A stretch of DNA of 64,000 nt from Haloglomus salinum. Lineage in GTDB: Archaea > Halobacteriota > Halobacteria > Halobacteriales > Haloarculaceae. Shown piece after piece: positions 1 to 9,092 of this stretch. Numbering within the stretch: position 1 is the stretch's first letter; every line of letters starts with the position of its first letter. The position numbers were made by a program, and so were the translations under genes. The notes beneath the pieces are model-generated. The model ran no database searches and had not been told where the DNA came from. It saw only the letters and a program-made list of their open reading frames with translations. The DNA lies in contig NZ_CP101153.1 in the NCBI RefSeq assembly GCF_024298825.1, forward strand, positions 1,736,001 to 1,800,000, read 5' to 3'.

Positions 1-103
1 ACCGGTTACAGGCCCCTGCAGCCGGGAACGCGGCCGGGCGCCGGCAGACGGGCGTCTGACGCACGCGAAGGTTGATGTACCGTGACACACAACGTCGGAC
101 AAC

Positions 104-646
104 GTGAGCAAGATAACGTTCCGGGCCGACGACGACCTCGTGGCCCAGCTGGAGGAGTTCGATGCCTCCAAGAGCGAGGTCATGCGCGAGGCGCTCCGCG
201 AGTACCTCGGGGAGCCGGCCGGGACGTCCGCCGACACGTCCGACGCCGCCGAGGTGGCCGACGCCGGGACGCTCGACGAGCTGGTCGCCGAGCGGGTCGA
301 TGCCATCATCACGGACCGGCTGGAGGGCTACCGGCCGCCCACCGAGAGCCAGGATATCAACGTAAACATCTCTCTCGACGGCGAATCCGGGGCGAGCGCT
401 ACCACCGAGGGTGGTGAGCGTAACACGGTGCCCACAGAGGGCGCAAACGAGGCCGAGTCGGGGGAGAATCCGTGTGCTCAATGTGGTGAGAAACTCACGC
501 AGGACCACGTTTACTGCCCGAACTGTGGTGAGAAGGCGAGCCACCGCGTGTTCTGCGAGTGCGGCGACGAGCTCCGCTCGGACTGGGCGTTCTGCCCGTC
601 CTGCGGCCGTCGGACGACGGCGGCTGACGTGTTGGACAGTCCGTAA
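104..646 (+). CDS. cdrL: CdrL-like ribbon-helix-helix protein with zinc ribbons
   Basis: 180 aa, GTG start. Residues 1-40 (MSKITFRADDDLVAQLEEF, then a basic helix with SEVMREALREYL) form a ribbon-helix-helix DNA-binding domain. The C-terminus carries paired CxxC motifs (CAQCGEKL, CPNCGEKA, CECGDEL, CPSCGRR), consistent with two zinc ribbons, separated from the N-terminus by an acidic linker. Position just upstream of a short RHH gene and ftsZ2 matches the cdrL-cdrS-ftsZ2 arrangement described in Haloferax and Halobacterium, where Cdr proteins regulate cell-division genes. It is expected to bind DNA and regulate the neighbouring division operon. The GTG was chosen because it immediately precedes the RHH strand; upstream starts lie in another frame. 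Confidence 0.85.
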   Translation: MSKITFRADDDLVAQLEEFDASKSEVMREALREYLGEPAGTSADTSDAAEVADAGTLDELVAERVDAIITDRLEGYRPPTESQDINVNISLDGESGASATTEGGERNTVPTEGANEAESGENPCAQCGEKLTQDHVYCPNCGEKASHRVFCECGDELRSDWAFCPSCGRRTTAADVLDSP

Positions 647-1004
647 ACGGCGGGAAAAAACGTTCTATTCGGTGGTTACGGGATGATGGCTACTTCCGCC
701 GGAGGTAAACCGACCGTCGATGGCCGGCCGTGTCCGCCAGTCCGGCACGGTTCGGCGACCCTCGAAACCGTTGTAAACGCCGTAATCGCGCGTCTCAACC
801 GAGTTTACGCGGTTGTGCGACGTTCGTCATACGCTCGCAGAAAGGTTTAAGTAATAGCCGTCAATGCATACTTCTGCGTAAGACGGTCGTCTTACAGCGC
901 GGGTGGTCGGATTACATCCGGCCGCTGTCGGGCGGTTTCGCGCTGTACGACGCATGCGGGTGTGTGCCGCACGCCGTCTTACCGACCAACAAGGGAGCAA
1001 TACA
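647..1004 (+). promoter_or_regulatory. cdrS-ftsZ2 upstream regulatory region
   Basis: 358 bp without a gene. A TATA-like TTTAAGTA lies at 846-853, so transcription probably starts near 875 and leaves a leader of about 130 nt before cdrS. An imperfect inverted repeat (AACCGTTGTAAAC at 766-778 and GTTTACGCGGTT at 803-814) lies upstream of the TATA box and could be an operator, possibly for the RHH proteins. The long leader is unusual for haloarchaea, where many genes are leaderless. Site functions are inferred. Confidence 0.45.
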
Positions 1005-1181
1005 ATGGAGCGTGTGACACTACGGATTCCGAAGCAGCAGATCGAAGAGGTCGAGCGAATGGTCGATACGGGGGAGTTCCCCAACCGGAGCGAGGCGATC
1101 CGGTCGGCCGTTCGTGAGATGTTGAACGAACACGAGGATACCGACCGGGCCAGCGACCGGCGCGGCTGGGCCAAGGTGTAG
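1005..1181 (+). CDS. cdrS: CdrS ribbon-helix-helix cell-division regulator
   Basis: 58 aa, consisting of one RHH domain ([20 protein letters not shown], then [15 protein letters not shown]) and a short basic tail ending GWAKV. It starts at ATG 1005 behind GGGAG at 993-997. ftsZ2 follows after 3 bp, so the two are almost certainly co-transcribed. In Halobacterium and Haloferax the CdrS homolog controls ftsZ2 and other division genes; length, context and sequence all fit. The longer upstream frame (from 903) runs through promoter DNA and was not used. Confidence 0.9.
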   Translation: MERVTLRIPKQQIEEVERMVDTGEFPNRSEAIRSAVREMLNEHEDTDRASDRRGWAKV

Positions 1182-1184
1182 ACG

Positions 1185-2360
1185 ATGCAGGACATCGTCA
1201 ACTCCGCTCTGGAGAACGCCGAGGCCGAGTCCCGGGAGATGGACGACGGCGACGGTGCCAGCGACTTCGGTGACCCGCGGATCGTCATCGTCGGAGCTGG
1301 TGGCGCCGGGAACAACACGGTCAACCGGCTCTACAACATCGGCGTCGAGGGTGCCGAGACCATCGCCATCAACACGGACAAGCAGCACCTGCAGATGATC
1401 GAGGCCGACACGAAGATCCTGGTCGGCAAAAGCCTCACCAACGGGCTCGGCGCTGGCGGCGACCCCTCGATGGGCGAGCGCGCCACCGAGATGGCCCAGG
1501 GAACCGTCAAGGAGGTCATCGGCGACGCCGACCTCGTCTTCGTCACCGCCGGCATGGGTGGCGGGACGGGCACCGGCGCCGCGCCGGTCGTCTCGAAGAT
1601 CGCCAAGGAGCAGGGCGCCATCGTCGTCGGCATGGTGTCGACGCCGTTCAACGTCGAGCGCGCCCGCACGGTGAAGGCCGAGGAGGGTCTCGAGAAGCTG
1701 CGCAACGAGGCCGACTCCATCATCGTGCTGGACAACAACCGCCTGCTCGATTACGTGCCCAACCTGCCCATCGGCAAGGCGTTCTCCGTGATGGACCAGA
1801 TCATCGCCGAGACCGTCAAGGGCATCTCCGAGACCATCACCCAGCCGAGCCTCATCAACCTGGACTACGCGGACATGACATCGATCATGAACCAGGGTGG
1901 TGTGGCGGTGATGCTGGTCGGCGAGACCCAGGACAAGAACAAGACCGAGGAGGTCGTCAACGACGCGATGGAGCACCCGCTCCTCGATGTCGACTACCGT
2001 GGCGCCTCCGGCGGACTCGTCCACATCACGGGCGGTCCCGACCTCACCCTCAAAGAGGCCGAGGGCATCGCCCAGCGCATCACCGAGCGCCTCGAGGCCT
2101 CGGCGAACGTCATCTGGGGCGCGCGCATCCAGGACGAGTACAAGGGCAAGGTGCGGGTCATGGCCATCATGACCGGCGTCCAGTCGGCCCAGGTGCTCGG
2201 TCCGACGACCCAGAAGCAGGCCGACGCCTCCCGCGCGGCCATCGAGGGCGATGCGGTCCAGGAGTCCACCGGCACGGACACCTTCGGCGTCGGCGAGACC
2301 GACGGCGGCAAGCCCGAGGTCGAGGGCGAGAAGAACAACGGTCTGGACGTTATCCGATAG
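1185..2360 (+). CDS. ftsZ2: Cell division GTPase FtsZ2
   Basis: 391 aa tubulin-superfamily GTPase that forms the mid-cell division ring. The nucleotide-binding glycine loop GGGTGTG is at residues 125-131, the N-terminal [11 protein letters not shown] at about 35-44, and the catalytic T7 loop NLDYADM at about 225-231. The acidic C-terminal tail (about 345-391) is typical of haloarchaeal FtsZ. It sits directly behind cdrS, which distinguishes it from ftsZ1. Haloarchaea use FtsZ1 and FtsZ2 with distinct assembly and constriction roles; this copy fits FtsZ2 by synteny and by its short acidic N-terminal extension before the GTPase domain. Confidence 0.93.
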   Translation: MQDIVNSALENAEAESREMDDGDGASDFGDPRIVIVGAGGAGNNTVNRLYNIGVEGAETIAINTDKQHLQMIEADTKILVGKSLTNGLGAGGDPSMGERATEMAQGTVKEVIGDADLVFVTAGMGGGTGTGAAPVVSKIAKEQGAIVVGMVSTPFNVERARTVKAEEGLEKLRNEADSIIVLDNNRLLDYVPNLPIGKAFSVMDQIIAETVKGISETITQPSLINLDYADMTSIMNQGGVAVMLVGETQDKNKTEEVVNDAMEHPLLDVDYRGASGGLVHITGGPDLTLKEAEGIAQRITERLEASANVIWGARIQDEYKGKVRVMAIMTGVQSAQVLGPTTQKQADASRAAIEGDAVQESTGTDTFGVGETDGGKPEVEGEKNNGLDVIR

Positions 2361-2524
2361 ATACGGATACTGTCAGTTTTCTTTCGGGTGCATACACGGG
2401 CTGGAGCAGCTGCTAAGCTATTTTTCCGGATTCAGTGTCTGTAGACTTGTCTGACAGGTGTCCGCTCAACGTCGGACACCGCCATCCGAGGCGTTAAGCG
2501 CTTCCTGCCCCTTGTCCGGGACGA

Positions 2525-3208
2525 ATGTACAGGCTGGTGGACCCGGAGCGGACCGGGGGCCTCGCTCCGCTCGACCGGCGCGTGGCGCCGGGGACCAGCC
2601 TCCTCGTCGCGGGCCCGGTGATGACTCGGAAGGAGCGGCTGGTCGCGGCCATCCTCGCCCCCGGCCACGCGGCGGGGGAGGGCGTCACGATGGTTTCCAC
2701 CGAGGACCACGCCGACGCCATCGAGGACCGGTTCGCCGAGTTCGTCGATGTCGATGGGTCCCGGTTCGGGCTGGTCGACTGCACCGGGCAGTCGTCCGGC
2801 GAGGGGCTCTCGGGCCCCGGACGCGTCCAGCACGTCCCCTCTCCGAACGACCTGACGGGGGTCGGTATCGGCATCACGCGGGCGCTGGAGTCGCTGTCCG
2901 TCCGCGGCGACGGCTACCGGTTGGGGCTCGATTCGCTGTCGACCCTGCTCGCCTACCGCTCGCCGGAGGACGTCTTCAAGTTCTGCCACGTGCTCGCGAC
3001 CCGACTGGCCAGCCTGGGGTGTCTCTCCGTCCACACGCTGGATACCGACGCGCACGACGACCGGACGGTGAACATGATCGCTCGGGCGTTCGACGGGAGC
3101 ATCGACCTCCGGCAGGCGCCCGGCGAGGCGTCGCACGGTCGGCCGTACGAACTCCGGTTGCGCGGCTTCGACGGCGGGGCGGGGTGGCAGCCGGCCGCCC
3201 TGCCCTGA
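2525..3208 (+). CDS. DUF7504-like RecA/KaiC-fold protein (degenerate ATPase)
   Basis: 227 aa. A beta strand plus loop GTSLLVAGPVMTRKERL (about residues 23-39) sits where RecA/KaiC proteins carry Walker A, but lacks GKT/S. Later strands FGLVDCTG and YRLGLDSLSTLLAYRS follow the KaiC-like pattern (Walker-B-like GLDSLS). This is one of three related proteins in the window (also 9093-9758 and 59175-59882). Family recognition is by pattern only; the function is unknown, possibly a regulatory partner of signalling proteins. It stands alone between ftsZ2 and ncsA. Confidence 0.7.
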   Translation: MYRLVDPERTGGLAPLDRRVAPGTSLLVAGPVMTRKERLVAAILAPGHAAGEGVTMVSTEDHADAIEDRFAEFVDVDGSRFGLVDCTGQSSGEGLSGPGRVQHVPSPNDLTGVGIGITRALESLSVRGDGYRLGLDSLSTLLAYRSPEDVFKFCHVLATRLASLGCLSVHTLDTDAHDDRTVNMIARAFDGSIDLRQAPGEASHGRPYELRLRGFDGGAGWQPAALP

Positions 3209-3379
3209 CGGGGCCGTCGGCCGTACCGTCTTCAAACACCGAACAGGTACGGAGCCGCCCCCGGCGCGAGCGACTCGAGGATATCTGACCCGGTGGGATG
3301 TCTGTTCCGGCGGCGTCCGCGTCGTGCTCGTCCGGTCGGCGCCCGCTTCGGTCGGCGCCCGCTTCGGTCGGCGCCCGCT

Positions 3380-4435
3380 TCAGTCCGCGTCCACGTCCGC
3401 GCCCGCGTCGTGGTTCCCCTCCGGGAGCTCCTCGGAGTCGTGCCCGTCGAGTCCGGCGCCCGCGTCGTGGACGGACTCGACGAGCGCACACTTCCGGCAG
3501 ACCGCGCGCGTGGTCGGCGCGCCACACCGCTCGCACTCGCCGGTTCGCTCCGCGCCGCGGTCCCGTGCCGCGGCCGCGAGCCGCGCCAGTTCCTCGTACC
3601 CCGACATCACCGAGTGGCGCGTCCCGGGGTGGTCCTCCTCCAGCGCGAGCAGGTGCTCCTGTATCTCGCCGCGGTAGGCCTCGCTCGCGTGCGGGCACTC
3701 GGCCATGTGCACGGGGAGGTCCCGGAGGTGGGCGTACAGCGCGACCTCCTTCTCGGGGACGTCGCGCAGGGGTTTGGCGCGCGGGACGAACGGCCCGCCG
3801 TCCGCGGCGTCCGCCGAGTCTCGCTCGTCGAGCGGCCCGAGCGAGGCCTCCCAGTGGCGTGCCATCTTCGTCACGTCGCCCGAGAACAGGTTCATCAGCG
3901 CGGTCTGGGCCTCGTCGTCGAGGTTGTGGCCCGTCAGCAGCAGGTCGGCCTCGAGGTCGGCGGCGTACTCCGAGAGCAGGTCCCGGCGGAAGACGCCACA
4001 GTACGCACAGGGGGCCATCCCCTCGGGGTCGTCGTCGGCCACGTCGTCCATCTCGAGACCGAACTCCTCGGCGTAGCTGACGACCTCGTGGTCGATGTCG
4101 AGCTCCTCGGCCAGCTCGAGACAGGCGTCGAGCGAGGCGTCCCGGTACCCCTCGATGCCCTCGTGGATGGTGAGCGCGACGAGTTCGATGCGAGGGTCCT
4201 CGCGGAACGTCTCGTGGAGGATGCTCGTCAGGACGACGCTGTCCTTCCCGCCCGAGAGGCCGACGAGCCACGTCGCCGGGTCCTCGGGTGTTGCGTCCGA
4301 CGGGACGAGGCTGTCCTCGCGGACCCGCGAGCGCACGCGGGACTCCACGGAGCGCCGGAAGTGCTCGCCGCAGAGGTGGAGCCCCGAGTACGCGAGGTGC
4401 GTGACCGCGTCCGCTGGACACTTGTCGCACTGCAT
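3380..4435 (-). CDS. ncsA: NcsA/TtuA-type tRNA 2-thiolation adenylyltransferase
   Basis: 351 aa. PP-loop SGGKDS at residues 61-66 binds ATP for adenylation of U34 before sulfur transfer from SAMP-type ubiquitin-like proteins. N-terminal zinc motif C3-C6...C22-H25 and C-terminal CERCG...CRKC form zinc fingers; CAYCG (C143, C146) together with the later AEC is the likely Fe-S site of the TtuA/NcsA family. TGHNLDDEAQT is the second conserved PP-loop-family motif. Location beside ftsZ2 matches Haloferax. The C-terminal tail of about 30 residues is acidic and variable. It converges with the DUF7504-like gene upstream. Confidence 0.9.
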   Translation of the reverse strand: MQCDKCPADAVTHLAYSGLHLCGEHFRRSVESRVRSRVREDSLVPSDATPEDPATWLVGLSGGKDSVVLTSILHETFREDPRIELVALTIHEGIEGYRDASLDACLELAEELDIDHEVVSYAEEFGLEMDDVADDDPEGMAPCAYCGVFRRDLLSEYAADLEADLLLTGHNLDDEAQTALMNLFSGDVTKMARHWEASLGPLDERDSADAADGGPFVPRAKPLRDVPEKEVALYAHLRDLPVHMAECPHASEAYRGEIQEHLLALEEDHPGTRHSVMSGYEELARLAAAARDRGAERTGECERCGAPTTRAVCRKCALVESVHDAGAGLDGHDSEELPEGNHDAGADVDAD

Positions 4436-5236
4436 CTGGTCTGGGGTTGGTGTGTGGGCGGTTGTGGGTTTCGCTCCGGGACGTGCTGGGCGAGGCTGGT
4501 CGGAGATTCCGATACGGCGACAGCGGAGGCCCTTACGAAGCCCTCGCGCTCTCGACTTCCGTCAGAGCAAGCTCTGACGACCTCTCGCTCGCTCCGCTCG
4601 CGCGAGCGTCCGCGGCTCGCTGCGCTCCTCGGCCTCGCTTCGCTCGGCCTGCGGTGCTTGCGTCGCCGGGGCCGGGTCGAGAGCGCTCGCCCTTCGATTC
4701 CACCAGGGGGGACTGTTTCGGGTCGAGCGACGAACATGGTGGTTCCAGGCGAGCAGGGTGACCCCACCCCTCCCCGCGCCAGCGCCGGGGAACGCCGAAC
4801 ACGCTCGCTGCGTCGTCGGGCTACGCCCGACTGCAAGCGGGACGGAGTCCCGCCCTGCTCGCGGTTCGACGCGGGTGGCGCCGGCGCGCTTCCTGTTCGC
4901 GGAACTGGCCGGCCGACCAGACTACGGGCCGGGAGCGCGTGGTTCGCGGCTCGCCCGGGAACCCGCGCGACCTGGGGAAGGGCAGGGCCACAGCGCCCGT
5001 GCCGCGTTCAGTCCCTGGTGGAATCGAAGGGCGAGCGGGCTCCGGGTCACCTGACGACGTAAGCACCGCAGCGACCGAAGGGAGCGAGGCGCGCAGCGAG
5101 TCAGGGTCCCGGAGCGCGCGAGGGCTTCGTAGGTGTAGTCTGCGATAGTATACCAGGATTAGGTGGTCTAATCAAGTAATGTGTTGGTTAGTTCGGGAAT
5201 AATTCGATAATATCTGGAGTAAAATTCGCACCCTAG
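4436..5236. repeat. Gene-free block with two inverted copies of a palindromic repeat
   Basis: About 800 bp with no credible gene. Copy A (about 4531-4705, + strand) and copy B (about 4995-5135, - strand) share, in order, ACGAAGCCCTCGCG, CTCGCTGCG, GCGGTGCTT(G/A)CGTCG and CGCCCTTCGATTCCACCAGG, so the block has long imperfect terminal inverted repeats. A third related copy lies at about 38236-38348. All overlapping reading frames are Arg/Ser-rich shadows. The last 100 bp (5140-5236) are AT-rich and follow the convergent membrane-protein gene. It could be a MITE-like element or a repeat-derived spacer. Confidence 0.65.
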
Positions 5237-5539
5237 CTACTGCATCGTGACGTACGTCAGGAAGGCTAGCGCCACCGACTGCAGTCCCCGCATCGCCAGC
5301 ACCGCGGTCTCGGCGGTCGTGGACATCGCGAACAGCGACTGCATGGAGAAGAAGAAGTAGATGGCGACGAGGTTCTCGACGAGCAGGACGGCGGCGAACG
5401 CGACCAGGCCGAGCGTCATCGGTGTCCGGAAGGTGCGGTAGTTGCGGAGCCAGACGACGAGCAGGCCCCCGAGCGCGAGGCTGTTGAGGACCGCCAGGGC
5501 GGTCGCCAGTGCGAGCGTGGTGGTCATCGCCATTGTCAC
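5237..5539 (-). CDS. Three-helix membrane protein paired with a winged-helix regulator
   Basis: 100 aa with three predicted membrane segments (about residues 8-30, 40-65 and 75-98). Its start overlaps the stop of the upstream HTH gene by 4 bp (ATGA), so the pair is translated together. Such HTH plus small membrane protein pairs are common in haloarchaea (possibly the DUF7521-like family), but no function is established. No signal peptide or catalytic motif is visible. Confidence 0.7.
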   Translation of the reverse strand: MTMAMTTTLALATALAVLNSLALGGLLVVWLRNYRTFRTPMTLGLVAFAAVLLVENLVAIYFFFSMQSLFAMSTTAETAVLAMRGLQSVALAFLTYVTMQ

Positions 5540-5808
5540 AGGTGTTTCGTGATCTCCTCGAAGGTCTCGCGGTTGTGCTCGAAGCGGTCGGTGAGGAAGT
5601 AGAGCTTGCCGTACTCGTCGCCGCCGGTCTCCACGACGTCGTGCTCGGCGAGCTTGTCGAGGTGGTGCCGGACGGTGTTGTAGTCCACCCCGAGCTCGTC
5701 GGCCAGCTGGTTGGCGTTCCGGGGGCGCTCGTCGATGAGCCGGACGATGCGGGCCCGGTTCTCACCGCCGCGCGTGCCGGCGATCAGATACCAGAGCGCC
5801 TTCTCCAT
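5536..5808 (-). CDS. ArsR-type winged-helix transcription regulator
   Basis: 90 aa, nearly all one winged HTH: ENRARIVRLIDERPRNANQLADELGVDYNTVRHHLDKL is the helix-turn-helix, followed by the wing (VVETGGDEYGKLYFLT). It is probably a DNA-binding regulator of its own operon; the cognate signal may be sensed through the co-translated membrane protein. There is no metal-binding cysteine pair, so it is not a classical metal sensor. Confidence 0.82.
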   Translation of the reverse strand: MEKALWYLIAGTRGGENRARIVRLIDERPRNANQLADELGVDYNTVRHHLDKLAEHDVVETGGDEYGKLYFLTDRFEHNRETFEEITKHL

Positions 5809-5903
5809 CGAGGGGACCCTCGTCGGTGCCTCACAGGGGGACGTCTACAGGCTTCCGGTCGGAGCAGTGCCTGTCTGCCCAGGGCCCCCGGCCGACGGCC
5901 GTC

Positions 5904-6800
5904 TCAGTTGTCGTTCATCCCGTCACTGTTCCCGCCGTCCATCGATTCACCCTCCCCCTCGCCCATCGACTCGCCGTCACCCTCCACCCGCTCGACGGTC
6001 ACGCGGACGACATCGGCGATGGCGGGGTAGTCGTAGCCGTTCACCTCGCGCATGGGCGCGACGACCTCGCGTTCGACGTCGCCGACGCCGGCCCCGCGCT
6101 GGCGCTGGACCTGGTGGGGGCCGACGCCGGGCTCCTGATTGACCTCCGTGCCGGCGTCCCAGAACGAGACGTGGTCGGTCACGTCGCCCGTCACCAGCTC
6201 GTCGCCGTCGACCAGCTTCAGCCCCGAGGCGCCACCGAGCGCGTAGAAGGCGTCGTTCGAGGGGACGAACATCGTAACCGCCGAGAGGTAGTTGTCCGGC
6301 CCGCCGCGAGCGACATCGACCTCGAACTCGTAGGCGTCGCCGGGGAGCAGCGGCCCCGGGCCGTCGGCACCGACGGGTGTCGTGAACGCGCCCGCCTGCG
6401 TCACGCTGTCGCGACCGCTCAGGGACTCGACCAGCCGGCCGGGCATCCCGTCCTCGGCGATCTCCTCCAGCCCGTTGCCGCGCTCGGGGGCGCCGTGCGC
6501 GAAGAGCGGCTCGTCCGGGGAATGGACCGCGAACGCGCCGGGGGAGAGCGGTACCGGCTGTTCGGCCGCCTCGCCGTCGGCCGTCGTTGCCAGCGTCGTC
6601 CCCGTCGAGACGTTCTCGATGCGCACGCGTAGCGCCTCCCGGGGCTGGACGCTGAACCGGGTGTCCGCCAGCACGCTCCCGCCCGCCCCGACTGCCAGCG
6701 CGCTCGTGCCGACCGCTCCGGCCCCGAGCAGGAAGGTGCGCCGCGAGGTTCCGATTCCACTGTCGCCGCGTCCGTCGTTGCCGCCGTCGTTGTCGGTCAT
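5904..6800 (-). CDS. TAT-exported spondin-domain-like protein
   Basis: 298 aa. The N-terminal twin-arginine signal SRRTFLLGAGAVG followed by a hydrophobic stretch predicts TAT export. The mature part (about 50-240) matches the bacterial/archaeal spondin_N pattern: RVRIENVSTGTTLAT, PGAFAVHSPDEPLF, LVESL, GAFTTPVGADGPGPL, FVPSNDAFYA, and VSFWDAGTEVNQEPGVGP. Unlike many homologs it ends in a low-complexity Gly/Glu/Ser/Met tail. It probably acts at the cell surface; the biochemical role is unknown. Confidence 0.8.
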   Translation of the reverse strand: MTDNDGGNDGRGDSGIGTSRRTFLLGAGAVGTSALAVGAGGSVLADTRFSVQPREALRVRIENVSTGTTLATTADGEAAEQPVPLSPGAFAVHSPDEPLFAHGAPERGNGLEEIAEDGMPGRLVESLSGRDSVTQAGAFTTPVGADGPGPLLPGDAYEFEVDVARGGPDNYLSAVTMFVPSNDAFYALGGASGLKLVDGDELVTGDVTDHVSFWDAGTEVNQEPGVGPHQVQRQRGAGVGDVEREVVAPMREVNGYDYPAIADVVRVTVERVEGDGESMGEGEGESMDGGNSDGMNDN

Positions 6801-6965
6801 TGATGGCTCCGTGCGGGTCTCCGCACACCCTGCCGGTGGCGCGACGGGTAAAAGATGATTTTTCAGAGAGGTACCGGAGTCCGTCCGGGGTCCGTGCCGG
6901 CTCCGGTGTGGATTCCTCGTGGATTCGTCTAGAGTTCGTCGGCGGCCCGGCCGGGGGCTCGCGGG

Positions 6966-7550
6966 TCAGTCGCCCGCGGCGCCGGGCGGCCCGGCCAGTT
7001 CGGGGTAGCGCTCGACACCGGCGTACCGGACCAGCTCCGCTCCGAGACGGCGGACCCGGTCGGTCAGGTCGTCGTCCGCGATGCCGTCCTCGCGGACGAG
7101 CGAGTGCGAGTCCGGAACCGCCACCTCGAGCGGCACCGTCCACGCGTTCAGCGTCCGGCAGACCGCGCGGAGGTGAGCCAGCGCCGGCCCGGGGTGCGAG
7201 CCGGCGGCGACCTCGACGAGGCCGACAGTGGCGCCGCCGAACTCGTCACGACCGAGGTGGTCGAGTGCGTCCTTCAGCGCTCCCGTGTCGGAGCCGTGGT
7301 AGTTGGGTGTGCCCAGGAGTACCGCGTCGGCGCCCGCGACGGTCTCGCCGAGGGCGGCGGCGGCGTCCGACGGCGTCGGGGCATCGGGGTCCAGACGCGG
7401 GAGGTCGTGGTTGCGGAGGTCCACGAGCTCGGTCGCACCACCGGCGGCACGGGCGGCGTCGAGGGCCTCGGCCAGCACGATGCGCGTCCGGCTCGCGTCT
7501 CGGAGGCTCCCACACAGGGCGACGACGTGTGGTTCGGGCGTGGGGGACAT
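6966..7550 (-). CDS. NADPH-dependent FMN reductase family protein
   Basis: 194 aa from ATG 7550. The motif VVALCGSLRDASRTR (about residues 8-22) is the FMN phosphate-binding loop of the flavodoxin-like reductase family, and AVLLGTPNYHGSDTGALKDALDHL is the second conserved flavin-contact motif. It is likely a cytoplasmic quinone or flavin reductase. The longer upstream reading (from 7598) adds 16 residues without family similarity, so the internal ATG directly before the first beta strand was preferred. Confidence 0.85.
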   Translation of the reverse strand: MSPTPEPHVVALCGSLRDASRTRIVLAEALDAARAAGGATELVDLRNHDLPRLDPDAPTPSDAAAALGETVAGADAVLLGTPNYHGSDTGALKDALDHLGRDEFGGATVGLVEVAAGSHPGPALAHLRAVCRTLNAWTVPLEVAVPDSHSLVREDGIADDDLTDRVRRLGAELVRYAGVERYPELAGPPGAAGD

Positions 7551-7614
7551 CGCCCCGGCGTAGCGATGCCGTGCGCAAAGCTCCTCGCTGGAATCCATTC
7601 CTGTTTCGTAACTG

Positions 7615-8412
7615 TCAGGTGTCGTCGACCGACCCGACGACCACGTGGAACGGGACGACCTCGCGCCGTTCGTACGCCTCGTCGCGGACCTGCCGGACGA
7701 CCTCCCGTCCCATGTCGCGCCAGGACTCCCGGAGCGCGTCGAGGTCCTCCTCGCTGCCGGCCATCGTCGCCCGGCGCTCGCGGAGGTCGGCGCCGCTGGC
7801 CTTCCTGGTCGCGGCCTCGACCTCGCGGTCGGCGTACGGCGGCTCGACGACCCGCTCGTGGTCGTAGCGCCGGCTCCGCACGTCGCCGAGGCCGGCCGTC
7901 TCGAACGTCTCGCGCGCGTTCGCGCCCAGCGCCACGTCCGTCGCCGCCCCCTCCAGGTAGCGCTCGCGGGCGCGGCGAGCGAGCGCGGCCTCGGCGTCGA
8001 CGCTCGACTCGACCGTGACGGCGGCGTTGTCCGGTTCGATGGCGGCCACGCGCTCGCGGGCGACGCGGGCGAACTCGCGCACCACGCCGGTCGGGTCGGG
8101 CAGGTTCACCAGCAGCGCCTGGCAGACGACCACGTCGAACGCGTCGTCGGGGAACGGGAGCGACCGGGCGTCACCGCGGACGACCGGCCCGTCGCGTCGG
8201 GCGTGGGCCAGCAGGTCAGGGTCGCGGTCCAGCCCGACCACGCGACCGGGGCACTCCTCGCGGAGGACTGCGGTGAGTTCGCCGGTGCCACAGCCGACGT
8301 CGAGGACGCCGTCGGCGTCGCGCAGGCGGAGGTCGGCGAGTGCCTCGCGCGAGTCCTCCCACATCCCTCGTCGGGTTTCGGTCAGGTAGTCGGCGCCGAA
8401 CCGTCGCATCAC
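7615..8412 (-). CDS. Class I SAM-dependent methyltransferase
   Basis: 265 aa. Motif I VLDVGCGTGELTAVL (about 37-51) binds SAM; the acidic end of beta 2 is VVGLDRDPD; motif IV region is DAFDVVVCQALLVNLPDP. The C-terminal half is helical and charged, with no clear substrate domain. It probably methylates a small molecule; substrate unknown. Two consecutive methionines leave the exact start at 8412 or 8409. Convergent spacing to the FMN reductase suggests an independent transcription unit. Confidence 0.85.
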   Translation of the reverse strand: MMRRFGADYLTETRRGMWEDSREALADLRLRDADGVLDVGCGTGELTAVLREECPGRVVGLDRDPDLLAHARRDGPVVRGDARSLPFPDDAFDVVVCQALLVNLPDPTGVVREFARVARERVAAIEPDNAAVTVESSVDAEAALARRARERYLEGAATDVALGANARETFETAGLGDVRSRRYDHERVVEPPYADREVEAATRKASGADLRERRATMAGSEEDLDALRESWRDMGREVVRQVRDEAYERREVVPFHVVVGSVDDT

Positions 8413-8532
8413 TCACGGTGAGGTGGGGTGGCGGGAAAAGCAACACGGGGCACCGTCGGCGGTCGGCTGCGGGTGGCCGACGCTATCGGGTTGGGTGGTC
8501 GGAAGAACGGTGCGGCAGAGCGGACGGACCGC

Positions 8533-8700
8533 TCAGGAGAGCTTCGGGACGAGGGGCGCGCCGGCCTCCTCGTCACGGGAGAGTACACGGCCCCCGTCCT
8601 GTGCAATCGTGGGCGTCTCGTCCTCGGTGGACTGTCGGGGCATCTCCGGAACCATCGGTTCGATCTCGTGGGTTGGGCGGTCCGTCATGGTCGTTTGCAT
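8533..8700 (-). CDS. Small acidic protein divergent from the CHAT operon
   Basis: 55 aa from ATG 8700 (a second ATG at 8688 gives 51 aa). Acidic, Pro/Glu/Thr-rich, no membrane segment, no recognised family. Support is a strong TATA box about 45 bp upstream on the same strand and halophile-like composition of the tail only; the upstream extension of the same frame to 9057 is Arg/Pro-rich and not credible. It lies divergent to the DUF7504-CHAT operon and could be a component of that locus, but this is inference. Confidence 0.45.
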   Translation of the reverse strand: MQTTMTDRPTHEIEPMVPEMPRQSTEDETPTIAQDGGRVLSRDEEAGAPLVPKLS

Positions 8701-8740
8701 GGACAGGCGTGCTGTCCTCGATTCATCATGGATGTCCATC

Positions 8741-8752
8741 GGGTATAAACCT
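8741..8752 (-). promoter_or_regulatory. TATA box for the small acidic protein
   Basis: Reading on the minus strand the site is GGTTTATACCCG, a good haloarchaeal TTTATA core. A start of transcription about 26 nt downstream would fall near 8718, just before the ATG at 8700. Confidence 0.5.
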
Positions 8753-9092
8753 TCATGTTCTTTCCTGCCAATTCCGGCAACTATTGCATCGACCGGCGCT
8801 CGTGGGTGTCGAGGATGCGGACGTTCGTCGGGATGATGGGGCCTTCTCCGACGTAAATCGAGCGGCATCCGGTATCTCGAGGAAACTTCTGGACGAACGT
8901 TTCGGAATGATGGACCGTGAGGAATTATCCAGGGCCGCGCCTGAACGCGGCTGGACGGACGGCGAACGTCAGCCCGGGCCGGCCTCGCCGCGTGGGTCGC
9001 CATCCCGCGCCCGGCGTTCACCCGTCGGTTGTTGCAGGCTCCGAGAATCGTAGCCAACCCTTATTTTCCCGTACCTGAAAGGATGACCAACC

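Noticed and set aside
1-103. Possible upstream gene end at the left edge
   Set aside because: Only 103 bp precede cdrL and no frame shows a supported stop or motif.
3293-5062. 589-aa frame across ncsA (antisense) and the repeat block
   Set aside because: Antisense to ncsA and then through non-coding repeats; no coherent domain.
8533-9057. Full-length 174-aa reading of the small acidic protein
   Set aside because: The first 119 residues are Arg/Pro-rich and lie upstream of the strong TATA box at 8741-8752; only the 55-aa C-terminal part is plausible.
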